A program made the position numbers and the translations under genes. Shown piece after piece: positions 28,811 to 38,260 of a stretch of 64,000 nt of DNA. The notes below the pieces were generated by a model, which searched no databases, had not been told where the DNA came from, and saw only the letters and a list, made by a program, of their open reading frames with translations. This stretch comes from Jiangella alba (GTDB lineage Bacteria > Actinomycetota > Actinomycetes > Jiangellales > Jiangellaceae). The stretch lies in NCBI RefSeq assembly GCF_900106035.1, contig NZ_FNUC01000002.1:186001-250000 (forward strand). The letters run 5' to 3'. Numbering within the stretch: the first letter of the stretch is position 1; every line of letters starts with the position of its first letter.

Positions 28811-29021
28811 TCGGCGCGGAGTGCGGTGCCCTCCCGGCCGGGAGGGCACCCACCCTACGGGCGGGCGGCGTGAACAGCGCGTGAACGCGGCCGCCCAGAT
28901 CGCCTCGGCGCGGGCGCCGGCCGCACTGGTCGGCGCGGAGTGCGGTGCCCTCCCGGCCGGGAGGGCACCCACCCTACGGGCGGGGGACGTGAACAGGGCG
29001 TGAACGCGGCCGCCCAGGTCG
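28811..29021. repeat. Two tandem copies of a palindromic intergenic element
   Basis: Two units of about 92 bp (28811-28902 and 28930-29021), offset by 119 bp and over 90 percent identical by eye. Each holds a perfect 24-bp palindrome (28826-28849 and 28945-28968; half-site GTGCCCTCCCGG), then CACCCTACGGGCGGG and GTGAACGCGGCCGCCCAG. A diverged third copy lies at 127-166. The gap 28678-29115 separates the convergent trpC and GMC oxidoreductase genes; its remainder is GCCGCCCAG-rich low-complexity DNA with no gene. Confidence 0.9.
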
Positions 29022-29115
29022 CCCAGGCCGCCCAAGCTGGCCTCAGGTCGCTCGGGCGCAGCCCCAGCCGCCCAGCCGCCCAGGCCGCCCGGACAGCCCC
29101 AGCCGCCCAGGCCGG

Positions 29116-30900
29116 TCACGCCAGCGAGCGCTCCCGCAGGCCGTCCGTCACCCGCGCGTCCGTCGACTCGATGGGGGACTCCGAGCGGACCCAGGGGTCG
29201 CCACCGAAGTAGGTGGCGAAGATCCGCTCCGCCGTGCGGGTGGCCAGGGCCTGCGACGTCAGCGTCGGGTTGGGGCCACCCAAGGAGTTGGCCAGCGCCG
29301 AGTTGTCGGCCACGAACAGCCGCTTGACCCAGCGGGCCTCGGCGTGGGCGTCCAGCACCGAGTCCGCCTCGGACGCGCCCATCCGCATCGACGACTGCAC
29401 GTGCAGCAGCAGCGGCGGCCAGTCGACCCGCACGACCTTCTTCGCCCCGGCCGCGCGCAGGGTCTCCGCCGCCCGCCGCGCCACGAACTCGCGGTTGCGC
29501 AGCGTCCGCGCCGACCGCTTCCGCTGGTGGAACGCCACCTTCGGCACCGGGCCGTGCTCGTCGGCCGGAAGCGCCGACAGACTGACCCGGTTCTGCGCCT
29601 CCACGTCGTCGTCGGTGATGACGAGGATGTTGAGCAGCCGGTCGACGCCGTTCATGAGGGCGTCCTTGAGCTCGGGGCCGATCATCCGGCCGGCCGCTCC
29701 GTCCCACGGACCCGACGGGCCGCGCCCGTTCGCGTAGTGGCCACGGATGCCGCTGTCGGAGAAGACGGCGGCGAACTGCTGCAGCCCGGGCGTGAGCCCG
29801 ACGTTCTCCATACCGCCGCGGCCGGGGAACTCCGCCCGCGCCGCCGACGCCGCGCCTCGCGTGGAGCCGGTGTCCTCGTCGAACAGCCCGATCACCCAGT
29901 CGAAGAAGTGGTCGGTGTAGCCGCGGCCGACCCAGTCGTTCGGGTTCGGCAGCCGGCTGTTCAGCCACAGACGGGGGCTCTCCGTGCAGCCGGCGGCCAG
30001 GACGACGACGCGGGCGTCCTCGCGGTGCGTCTCGCCGCTCGCACCGTCCCGCCAGGTCACCCCGGACGCTTCGACCGCGCCGCCGCGGGATGTCGTATGG
30101 ATCCGGGTCACGACGGCGTCCGCGATCAGCTCCGCGGCCCGCCCACCCGCCGCCCACGACGGCGCCGTCAGCGCCATCGGCACGTAGCTGTTGTCGGTGG
30201 ACCGCTTCGCCGCCAGGTTCCGCGGCGCGCCCGCCGGCTTGCTGCAGCCCTGCATGCAGTAGCCGCAGAACGTGCACCCCGTCGCCGACGGGTACCGCAG
30301 CCGCGGGTCGTCGCGCCCCGTCAGCCGGCCGGCGAACCCGCCGGGCTGCAGGATCGCGTTCTCCTGCGGCCGGAACGAGTCCTCCGTCGTCGTCTTCGTG
30401 GCCTGCACCGGCAGCCCGATGCCCTCGCAGCCGCGGAAGAACACCTGCTCCTTGGTGCCCATCGCGGCGGTCTGCACCGGCAGCGTCGCCTCGACCCACT
30501 CGAAGTACGGCACCAGTTCCTCGTACGCGAACGGGAACAGGTGCTTCGTGTCGTACACGTCGCGGTCCGCGCCGTCGTACCCGGCGAACACGCCGGGGTA
30601 GGCGCGCGGGCAGTTGCCGAAGTAGTGCTGCGTCGTGCCGCCGACGCCGGACAGCTGCCAGATGAACGAGTTCTGCGGGGTCTCGCGGTACCACGCCGGC
30701 GCCTCGCGGTCGGCCGGGCCGAACCGCAGGAACCCGGTGAGCGGGTTGTTCGCGTCGTTCTCGTAGTGCGTCCAGTCGCGGTCCGGGTCGGCGTGCCGCG
30801 GCCCGGCCTCCAGGATCAGCACGTCCAGGCCGCGCGCGGCCAGCTCCTTCGCGACGACGGGCCCGCCGCCGCCCGCGCCGATGACGATGACGTCGCGCAT
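29116..30900 (-). CDS. GMC family FAD-dependent oxidoreductase
   Basis: 594 residues. N-terminal FAD motif VIVIGAGGGGPVVAKELAAR and LILEAG; C-terminal GMC block with WPPLLLHVQSSMRMG and VADNSALANSLGGPNPTLT. A cysteine cluster, CTFCGYCMQGCSK, at about residue 213 is typical of the gluconate/sorbitol-type membrane dehydrogenase branch. It probably oxidises a sugar, sugar acid or alcohol. Its ATG overlaps the stop of the upstream Tat-exported partner, which is likely the small subunit. Confidence 0.88.
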   Translation of the reverse strand: MRDVIVIGAGGGGPVVAKELAARGLDVLILEAGPRHADPDRDWTHYENDANNPLTGFLRFGPADREAPAWYRETPQNSFIWQLSGVGGTTQHYFGNCPRAYPGVFAGYDGADRDVYDTKHLFPFAYEELVPYFEWVEATLPVQTAAMGTKEQVFFRGCEGIGLPVQATKTTTEDSFRPQENAILQPGGFAGRLTGRDDPRLRYPSATGCTFCGYCMQGCSKPAGAPRNLAAKRSTDNSYVPMALTAPSWAAGGRAAELIADAVVTRIHTTSRGGAVEASGVTWRDGASGETHREDARVVVLAAGCTESPRLWLNSRLPNPNDWVGRGYTDHFFDWVIGLFDEDTGSTRGAASAARAEFPGRGGMENVGLTPGLQQFAAVFSDSGIRGHYANGRGPSGPWDGAAGRMIGPELKDALMNGVDRLLNILVITDDDVEAQNRVSLSALPADEHGPVPKVAFHQRKRSARTLRNREFVARRAAETLRAAGAKKVVRVDWPPLLLHVQSSMRMGASEADSVLDAHAEARWVKRLFVADNSALANSLGGPNPTLTSQALATRTAERIFATYFGGDPWVRSESPIESTDARVTDGLRERSLA

Positions 30901-31766
30901 CAGGCCTCCACCTCGGTCCGGTCCTGGTAGTAGCCGATGAAGTCGGCCCAGCCGTCGACGACGCCGTCGGGCTGGTACCCCGACAGCTGCCAGCCGACCG
31001 GCCGCTCGGTCAGGCCGCGAGCGGCCCCGTCGTACACGCCCCACTCGTTGTAGGAGCCGAACGCGGAGAACTCCAGCAGCGCCCCGGCCAGGAACCGCAG
31101 CAGCCCGCTGATCGACGAGCGCAGCGGCTCCGGCAGCCCGGCGTCCAGCAGCGCGAGGAGGTCGGCGTCCGGGCCCTCCAGCAGCTCGAACGCGGCGGCC
31201 TTCTCGGCCAGCGTGAGCCGCGCGAACGGTGACAGGAACGGCCCGTTCACCGCCAGCGGGTTCACCTGGGTGGCGACGACGTTCAGCAGCAACGCCACGA
31301 CCAGCGACAACGGCAGCGTCTCGTCGTTCTCCAGCAGCTCCAGCAGCACCCGGTCCAGCGTCCAGACGGACGGGAACAGCGGCAGCGTCGGCAGCGGCAG
31401 CCCGATGTCGTCGACGGCGGTCGCCAGCGCGGCGGCCAGCGGCGTGGCCAGCTGGTCCGGGAACGGCACGAAGCCGTCCAGCGCCGCGATCATGAAGTCG
31501 TCGCCGCGGGCCTCCAGCGCGCCGGGCTCGTCGCGCGGCGTGCCCTGGGCGCGCGAGTAGGCGTCCGGGCCGGGGCAGACCATCACGACCAGCCCGCGCA
31601 GGGTGTCGCGGGACAACTCGGCGAGCACCGGCCGGAGCAGGCCGACGAGCGGGGACAGCGCGGACGGCGCCGCGGTGGCGGGTGGCGCCGCCAGAGCGGG
31701 GATCGCCGCGGCCGCGCCGAGCACCCCCATCCGGGCCAGAAACGCGCGACGGCCGAGCTCGAACAT
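30900..31766 (-). CDS. Tat-exported partner of the GMC oxidoreductase (gluconate 2-dehydrogenase subunit 3-like)
   Basis: 288 residues. Tat signal with the twin arginine in GRRAFLARMG and a hydrophobic stretch ending ALAAPPATAAP. The mature part is alpha-helical with no cofactor motif. ATG at 31766 is preferred because AAGGAG lies at the right distance upstream; the ATG at 31787 has no site. The oxidoreductase lacks its own signal, so this protein may carry it out by hitch-hiking, as in gluconate dehydrogenases. Confidence 0.8.
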   Translation of the reverse strand: MFELGRRAFLARMGVLGAAAAIPALAAPPATAAPSALSPLVGLLRPVLAELSRDTLRGLVVMVCPGPDAYSRAQGTPRDEPGALEARGDDFMIAALDGFVPFPDQLATPLAAALATAVDDIGLPLPTLPLFPSVWTLDRVLLELLENDETLPLSLVVALLLNVVATQVNPLAVNGPFLSPFARLTLAEKAAAFELLEGPDADLLALLDAGLPEPLRSSISGLLRFLAGALLEFSAFGSYNEWGVYDGAARGLTERPVGWQLSGYQPDGVVDGWADFIGYYQDRTEVEA

Positions 31767-31802
31767 GAGGCGGCTCTCCTTACTCATGGGTAACAGCGGT
31801 GG

Positions 31803-31832
31803 AACGTAACGACGGCGCTGACGCAGCGTCAA
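31803..31832 (-). promoter_or_regulatory. Promoter and palindrome for the Tat protein/GMC operon
   Basis: On the reverse strand TTGACG (31827-31832) and TACGTT (31803-31808) are 18 bases apart, placing the start near 31796. The perfect palindrome TGACGC-A-GCGTCA (31819-31831) overlaps the -35, so it could be an operator. Confidence 0.6.
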
Positions 31833-31958
31833 GCGGTTCGGCAAAACCCGAGGCGATTGGGGCCGTGGCCACCGGCTGCGATACCGTCGCGGGTGACGGC
31901 GCGTGTCGCGCTCTCGTCACCTGTCAGCCATCTCTGCCACGCATCGAGGAGCACTCGG

Positions 31959-33196
<1,238 letters not shown>

Positions 33197-33200
<4 letters not shown>

Positions 33201-33991
33201 GCACGACGGTCGCGTTCGAGAAGGCGCGCGCCGAGGGCCGCGCCGCGCTGATCGGCTACCTGCCGGCCGGCTACCCCAGCGTCGACGGCTCCGTCACGGC
33301 GCTGAAGGCCATGGTCGAGGCCGGCGTCGACGCCGTCGAGATCGGGCTGCCCTACAGCGACCCCGTCATCGACGGGCCGACCGTCCAGGCCGCGGTCGAG
33401 GGCGCGCTGAAGGCCGGCACCACCACGGCCGACGTGCTGCGCGTCGTCGAGGCGGTGGCCGCCACCGGTGCGCCCGCCGTCGTCATGTCGTACTGGAACC
33501 CGCTGCAGCGCTACGGCGCGGCGGCGTTCGCCCGCGACCTCGCGGCGGCCGGCGGGTCCGGCGTCATCACGCCCGACCTCACGCCCGACGCCGACGACAC
33601 CTGGATCCCGGCGGCCCGCGAGCACGGCCTCGACACCGTCTTCCTGGTGGCGCCGTCGTCCACCGACCAGCGCATCGCCATGACGACGGCGGCCTGCCGC
33701 GGCTTCGTCTACGCCACCTCCGTCATGGGCGTCACCGGCACCCGCGACCAGGTCGGCGACGCCGCGGCCGGGCTGGTCGCGCGGACGAAGGCCACCACGG
33801 ACCTCCCGGTCGCGGTCGGGCTGGGCGTCTCCAACGGCGCGCAGGCGGCCGAGATCGCCGCGTACGCCGACGGCGTCGTCGCCGGGTCCGCGTTCGTCCG
33901 CCGGCTGCTCGAGGCGCCCGACCACGCCGCCGGGGTCGCGTCCGTCGCCGCACTGGCAGCCGACCTCGCCGGGGGAGTGCGCACGCGCTGA
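33197..33991 (+). CDS. trpA: Tryptophan synthase alpha subunit
   Basis: 264 residues. Cleaves indole-3-glycerol phosphate and channels indole to TrpB. Catalytic Glu in [16 protein letters not shown] and Asp in [18 protein letters not shown] is the active-site loop. Coupled to trpB upstream and, by TGATG, to a DsbA-like gene downstream. Confidence 0.97.
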
Positions 33992-34731
33992 TGGCCAGCA
34001 AGAAGGAGCAGGCGCGGCAGCGGGCCGCGCAGTTGCGCGCCGAGGCCGAGGCCAAGGCGGTGGCCGACCGCCGGCGCGAGCGGTTCCTGCGCGCCGCCAT
34101 CTCCGTCGGCGTCCTGGCGGTCATCGCCGTCGTCGCGATCGTGCTGGTCAACCGCGCGAACGAGGGCCCCGAGGGCACCGGCGCCATCCCGTCGGGGGCC
34201 GTCGACGGCGGCACCGGCGTGGCCGTGGGCGAGGCGAACGCGCCGGTCACCATCGACTACTGGTTCGACTTCCAGTGCCCCTTCTGCGGCGAGTTCGAGC
34301 GCGAGAGCGGGCCGGTGCTGGAGGAGCTGACGGCCGACGGCACCGCCCGCGTCGTCTACCACCCGGCCGCGTTCCTCGGCGACGAGTCCGACCGCGCCGC
34401 GAACGCCTTCGGCTGCGCCGTCGACGCCGGCCGGCCGGTCGAGTACCTCACCGAACTGTTTGCGAACCAGCCGCAGGAGGGCTCCGGCGGCTACACGACC
34501 GACGACCTGCTGGCCGCCGGTCAGGCCGTCGGCCTCGACGACGCGGTGTTCGAGTCGTGCGTCCGCGACGGCACCTACGCCGACTGGGGCCGGCACGTCC
34601 TCGACGCCTTCCGCGACGAGGGTCTCGAAGCCACCCCGGCGGTGCTGCTGAACGGCGAGCTGCTCGACAACCCGGCGGCGATGAGCGCCGACGAGTTCCG
34701 GGCCGCCGTCGAGGCCGTGACGACATCGTGA
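33991..34731 (+). CDS. DsbA-like thiol oxidoreductase, membrane anchored (CPFC)
   Basis: 246 residues. Basic N-terminal cytoplasmic part, a hydrophobic anchor at about 30-52, then a thioredoxin fold with active site CPFC in DFQCPFCGEFE and a cis-Pro region ATPAVLLNGE. It should introduce disulfides into secreted proteins. Cotranscribed with trpA by a 1-base overlap. Tandem paralogue of the next gene. Confidence 0.9.
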   Translation: MASKKEQARQRAAQLRAEAEAKAVADRRRERFLRAAISVGVLAVIAVVAIVLVNRANEGPEGTGAIPSGAVDGGTGVAVGEANAPVTIDYWFDFQCPFCGEFERESGPVLEELTADGTARVVYHPAAFLGDESDRAANAFGCAVDAGRPVEYLTELFANQPQEGSGGYTTDDLLAAGQAVGLDDAVFESCVRDGTYADWGRHVLDAFRDEGLEATPAVLLNGELLDNPAAMSADEFRAAVEAVTTS

Positions 34732-34819
34732 TCGTCGCGTCCGGAACTCACGTCAGGGTCAATGAAGTTGTACCCTCGTCAATCCCCGTGAACTCACCCG
34801 TGTCGAAGGAAGCCCATCG

Positions 34820-35623
34820 ATGAGCAGCAAGAAGGCCGAGGCCCGCGAGCGCATCAAGGCGATGCGCGAGGAGCAGCAGCGCCAGGAGAAGCGGCGCGAG
34901 CGCATGATGCGCTATGGCGTGGCGGTGGCCATCGTGGCGGCGGTCGCGATCATCGCGGTGGCCGTAGCGGCCAGCCGTGGCGGTGACGACGGCCCGGTCG
35001 CGGTGCCCGACGCCGTCGGGTCCGGCAACGGCCAGGTCATCGAGGGCGACGGCGGCGGCATCCTCGTCGGCGACGCCAGCGCGCCGGTCACCATCGACTA
35101 CTGGATGGACTTCCTCTGCCCGCACTGCGCGGACTTCGAGACGGCCAACGGCCCCGCCATCCAGACGCTGATCGACTCCGGTGAGGCGAACATCGTCTAC
35201 CACCCGCTCGACTTCACCGGCGCCGTCTACTCCCGCCGCGCCAACAACGCCTTCGCCTGCGCCGCGCAGGAGGGCCAGGCGGCCGAGTTCAAGAGCGCCG
35301 CGTTCGCCGCGGCCGGCACCCAGTGGTCCACCAGCACGCTGGTCGACCTCGGTGAGCAGATCGGCATCGGCGGCGACTACGAGGGCTGCGTCCGCGACGA
35401 CGACTTCGAGGACTGGGCGGCCGCGGTGCCCGAGTCGGCCCGCGACCACGAGATCACCGGCACGCCGACGGTCTTCCTCAACGGCGAGGCCCTCGACTCC
35501 ACCCAGTGGACGCCCGAGGGCATCAACGCCGCCGTCGCGACCGTCGCCGCCGGCGGCAGCCTCGCGTCGCCGCCGGCCACCCCGCCCGCGGGCGAGACGC
35601 CGGACCCGTCCGCCACTCAGTGA
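34820..35623 (+). CDS. DsbA-like thiol oxidoreductase, membrane anchored (CPHC)
   Basis: 267 residues. Same build as its upstream paralogue: charged N-terminus, one helix (about 31-53), then [11 protein letters not shown], whose CPHC matches the strongly oxidising DsbA active site, and cis-Pro in [10 protein letters not shown]. It ends in a Pro-rich tail. GAAGGA lies 10 bases before the ATG. The 88-bp gap before it may hold a promoter, but I see no clear boxes. Confidence 0.9.
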   Translation: MSSKKAEARERIKAMREEQQRQEKRRERMMRYGVAVAIVAAVAIIAVAVAASRGGDDGPVAVPDAVGSGNGQVIEGDGGGILVGDASAPVTIDYWMDFLCPHCADFETANGPAIQTLIDSGEANIVYHPLDFTGAVYSRRANNAFACAAQEGQAAEFKSAAFAAAGTQWSTSTLVDLGEQIGIGGDYEGCVRDDDFEDWAAAVPESARDHEITGTPTVFLNGEALDSTQWTPEGINAAVATVAAGGSLASPPATPPAGETPDPSATQ

Positions 35624-35665
35624 TCTGGAGCACACCGCGATGACGACCCGGTTCGACCGGTCCGG

Positions 35666-35671
35666 TACGGT
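35666..35671 (+). promoter_or_regulatory. -10 box of a leaderless lgt promoter
   Basis: TACGGT lies six bases before the lgt GTG with no ribosome site between. Confidence 0.5.
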
Positions 35672-35677
35672 TCGCCT

Positions 35678-37234
35678 GTGATCGCGACGCCGGCCGTGGT
35701 GCCGACCTTCATCCCCAGCCCGAGCAGCAACTCGATCGACGTCTTCGGGTTCGAGCTGAGGGCCTACGCACTGTGCATCATGGCCGGCATCGTCGTGGCG
35801 ATCTGGCTCACCAACCGGCGCTGGCTGGCCCGCGGCGGCGAGGCCGGCGTCGTCGCCGACATCGCGGTGTGGGCGGTGCCGTTCGGCATCATCGGCGGGC
35901 GCATCTACCACGTCATCACCGACAACCAGCTCTACTTCCGCGAGGGCAAGGACCCCTGGCAGGCGCTCGAGATCTGGAAGGGCGGCCTGGGCATCTGGGG
36001 CGCCATCGCCATGGGCGCCCTCGGGGTCTGGATCGCCTGCCGCCGCCGCGGCGTCCCGTTCGCCGCCATGGCCGACGCGGCCGCTCCGGGCATCCTGTTC
36101 GCGCAGGCGCTGGGGCGCGTGGGCAACTGGTTCAACCAGGAGCTGTTCGGCAAGCCGACGGACCTGCCGTGGGGGCTGGAGATCGCTCCTGGCCACCGGC
36201 CCGACGGCTACGCCGACGTCGCGACGTTCCACCCCACGTTCCTCTACGAGGCGCTGTGGGCGGTCGCGGTGGCGTTCCTGCTGCTGTGGCTCGACAAGCG
36301 GTACACCATCGGCCACGGCCGGCTGTTCGCGCTGTACGTGGCCGGCTACACGCTGGGCCGCGGGTTCTGGGAGTACCTGCGCATCGACCCTGCCAACCAC
36401 ATCTTCGGCGTCCGGGTGAACCTGTGGGTGTCCGGGCTGATCTTCGTGGCGGCGATGGCCTACTTCTTCTGGTCGCTCAAGCGCCACCCCGGCCGCGAGG
36501 ATCCCGAGGAACTGCGCGGCTACTACGACCAGCCCGACCCGTTCGACGACAAGGGCAAGGCCGAGGACGAGACGCCGATCACGCTCCCGGACGACGAGCC
36601 GGAGGACGCGAAGCCGTCTGAGGCGTCGAAGGCTGGGGCCGAGGAGAAGAAGCCGGCCGACGAGAAGAAGCCTGGCGACGAGCCAAAGCCGACCGAGAAG
36701 AAGGACACCGCGGCCGAGGAGCCGAAGGCGGCGGACGAGGCGAAGCCGGCCGAGTCGAAGCCGGCCGAGGCCGGGGACAAGGCCGCCGACGAGAAGCCGG
36801 CGCCGGCGGTGAAGAAGACGAGCGCCGCCACCGTCACGGCCCCCGCCACCACGACGGCCACGACCGCCGCGGCGAAGAAGACGACGGCCAAGAAGGCGAC
36901 GGCCGCCAAGAAGGCGCCGGTCAAGAAGGCGACGGCGGCCGCGAAGAAGGCGCCGGCCGCCAAGAAGACCGCGACCGAGCAGGCTGCGCCCGAGCAGGCC
37001 GGCGACGCCGCACCGGCGAAGTCCGCTGCTGCGAAGAAGGCGTCGCCCGCGAAGAAGACCGCGACCAAGACGACCGCCGCGCAGAAGACCGCCGCGAAGA
37101 AGGCTGCGACCAAGAAGGCTGCCGCGAAGAAAGCCGCGCCGGAGGTGCCTGCGCAGGCCGCGACCGAGGCGCCGAAGTCGGCGCCGACGACGGGGTCGGC
37201 TGCCGACTCGGCGAGCTCGCCCGCTGGGAGCTGA
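35678..37234 (+). CDS. lgt: Prolipoprotein diacylglyceryl transferase with a long Lys/Ala tail
   Basis: 518 residues. The first 280 or so form the seven-helix Lgt core, which attaches diacylglycerol to the lipobox cysteine. The Lgt signature [16 protein letters not shown] and the [17 protein letters not shown] region are intact. Residues about 300-518 are a low-complexity tail: acidic first, then repeated KKxxAKK and PAxxKK units like histone H1. Some actinobacterial Lgts have tails, but this one is very long. Lipoproteins in this window (23.3, 24.0 and 58.6 kb) are its likely substrates. Confidence 0.95.
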   Translation: MIATPAVVPTFIPSPSSNSIDVFGFELRAYALCIMAGIVVAIWLTNRRWLARGGEAGVVADIAVWAVPFGIIGGRIYHVITDNQLYFREGKDPWQALEIWKGGLGIWGAIAMGALGVWIACRRRGVPFAAMADAAAPGILFAQALGRVGNWFNQELFGKPTDLPWGLEIAPGHRPDGYADVATFHPTFLYEALWAVAVAFLLLWLDKRYTIGHGRLFALYVAGYTLGRGFWEYLRIDPANHIFGVRVNLWVSGLIFVAAMAYFFWSLKRHPGREDPEELRGYYDQPDPFDDKGKAEDETPITLPDDEPEDAKPSEASKAGAEEKKPADEKKPGDEPKPTEKKDTAAEEPKAADEAKPAESKPAEAGDKAADEKPAPAVKKTSAATVTAPATTTATTAAAKKTTAKKATAAKKAPVKKATAAAKKAPAAKKTATEQAAPEQAGDAAPAKSAAAKKASPAKKTATKTTAAQKTAAKKAATKKAAAKKAAPEVPAQAATEAPKSAPTTGSAADSASSPAGS

Positions 37235-37345
37235 CCCCGGCCGTCGACTCGCGGGGTGCCGGGTTCTCGGTGCAGGTTCTTGGTGTGCCGGGCTCCCGTT
37301 GGCCGGGTTCGCCGCGTGGGCCAGCCCCCTGCTGCTCTCGATTGT

Positions 37346-37429
37346 CGGGGGCGCGGGAGACCGCCTCAAGCGGACCCTTTGGCGCTTCGCGCGACGCGTG
37401 ACCGCTTGACCCGGCCGCCCGCGCCCCCG
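37346..37429. repeat. Large nested inverted repeat downstream of lgt
   Basis: Outer arms CGGGGGCGCGGG (37346-37357) and CCCGCGCCCCCG (37418-37429) are perfect over 12 bp. Nested inside are TCAAGCGG (37366-37373) and CCGCTTGA (37402-37409). The structure could act as the lgt terminator or be the remains of a mobile element; no protein-coding potential is evident. Confidence 0.65.
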
Positions 37430-37492
37430 TTCACGCAGCGTCGGGGGGCCGCCCGAAGAATGGGCCCGGCTTCCCTCCTCGCTGTGCTCCTG

Positions 37493-37664
37493 GTTCGCTG
37501 GCCGCTCGCGGGCCGTGGGCGGCGGTTCGGCTACCGACTCCGCTGTGCATTGCCGTTCGCTGGCCGCCGGCGGGTCGTGGGTGGGTTCTCGGCTACCGAG
37601 TTCGCCGTTGGTCTCGGTCCGCTGGCCGCTCGCCCTTGTCGGTGGGGGCCAGCTACCTGGTTCG
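37493..37664. repeat. Degenerate tandem repeat of about 62 bp
   Basis: Units starting near 37493, 37555 and 37616 share GTTCGCTGGCCGCTCGC, then a GTGGG-rich part and GGCTACCGA. A fourth relative follows the hairpin at about 37843. Base composition is less ordered than in genes, with lost codon bias. Part of a roughly 1-kb stretch (37235-38260) without an intact gene. Confidence 0.55.
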
Positions 37665-37793
37665 CTGGTCGCCGAGCTGCTGGCCACCCGCCCGGCCGGC
37701 GAGGACTTCGTGGTCTGCCACGGCGACCTCGCCACGCAGAACGTGCTGATCGACCCCGAGACGCTGACAGCGAGCGGTGTCCTTCTGAGGTGA
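37665..37793 (+). pseudogene. Remnant of an aminoglycoside phosphotransferase (APH) gene
   Basis: One open segment reads [20 protein letters not shown] and continues with [22 protein letters not shown] matches the catalytic Brenner motif HGDxxxxN of APH(3')-type kinases, with the Asp at the codon beginning 37725. Only about 40 residues survive out of about 260; the N-terminal lobe is replaced by degenerate repeats and the C-terminal part by the hairpin element that starts at 37792. It is a dead resistance-type gene. Confidence 0.75.
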
Positions 37794-37841
37794 TGGCTGG
37801 CGGTTCGGTGGGCCCATAGCGCCAGCGAACCGCCAACCATC
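37792..37841. repeat. Dispersed 50-bp hairpin element, copy 2
   Basis: Arms GATGGCTGGCGGTTCGGTGG and CCAGCGAACCGCCAACCATC with two weak positions and a 10-base loop that ends AGCG, as in copy 1 at 19435-19484. It directly abuts the APH remnant, which suggests insertion or deletion at that point. Confidence 0.85.
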
Positions 37842-38159
37842 GGCTGGCTCGCCGGCCGCTCGCCCGTCCGAGGTGGCGTTGGGCTACCGGCTCTGCTCGA
37901 CTGGTCGTCCGCTGGCCTCTTCTGCTCGTCCGTGGCGGTCTCGCCCTGCGGCACGTCACGAAACGGCCACGAACCACCCCCGCCACGCCGGAAGCGGAGC
38001 CGTTCGCACTACGTGGACGTCAACGTACTTGTACGGTCCGACAGTCCGCTGGCCTCACGATCTGCGGCGACGAACGGGCATCGGTGGAGATTCCGATGAT
38101 CAACAGCGGGTTCTCGCCTAGGTGACCGGCCCCGGTCGCGGATATCATGGAGAGACGCG

Positions 38160-38199
38160 ACAACACACAAGCGCCGAAGTGTTGTAATGTCCACGAAAC
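38160..38199 (+). promoter_or_regulatory. Upstream region of gltB: inverted repeat and GlnR-like half site
   Basis: ACAACAC (38160-38166) and GTGTTGT (38179-38185) form an inverted repeat. Overlapping it, GTAAT-N6-GAAAC (38184-38199) fits one a/b half of the actinobacterial GlnR box (GTNAC-N6-GAAAC). GlnR control of gltBD would be sensible, but only one half site is visible. Confidence 0.35.
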
Positions 38200-38260
38200 T
38201 TCACGCACGGGCCAGAGTCGTCCCTGCACCCGCCGCCAGTCTCACGACGACGGGAGTGCC

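Noticed and set aside
31767-31787. Upstream ATG start for the Tat-exported protein
   Set aside because: It has no ribosome site, whereas AAGGAG is correctly placed for ATG 31766, which also puts the twin-arginine motif close to the N-terminus.
36800-37150. GAAGAAG-rich repeats in the lgt 3' end as a CRISPR or satellite array
   Set aside because: They are in frame with lgt and encode a Lys/Ala tail; spacing is irregular and there are no spacers.
38147-38260. Extended gltB N-terminus from ATG 38147
   Set aside because: The added residues lie over the promoter/operator-like region, lack coding character, and would make an abnormally long propeptide before Cys25.
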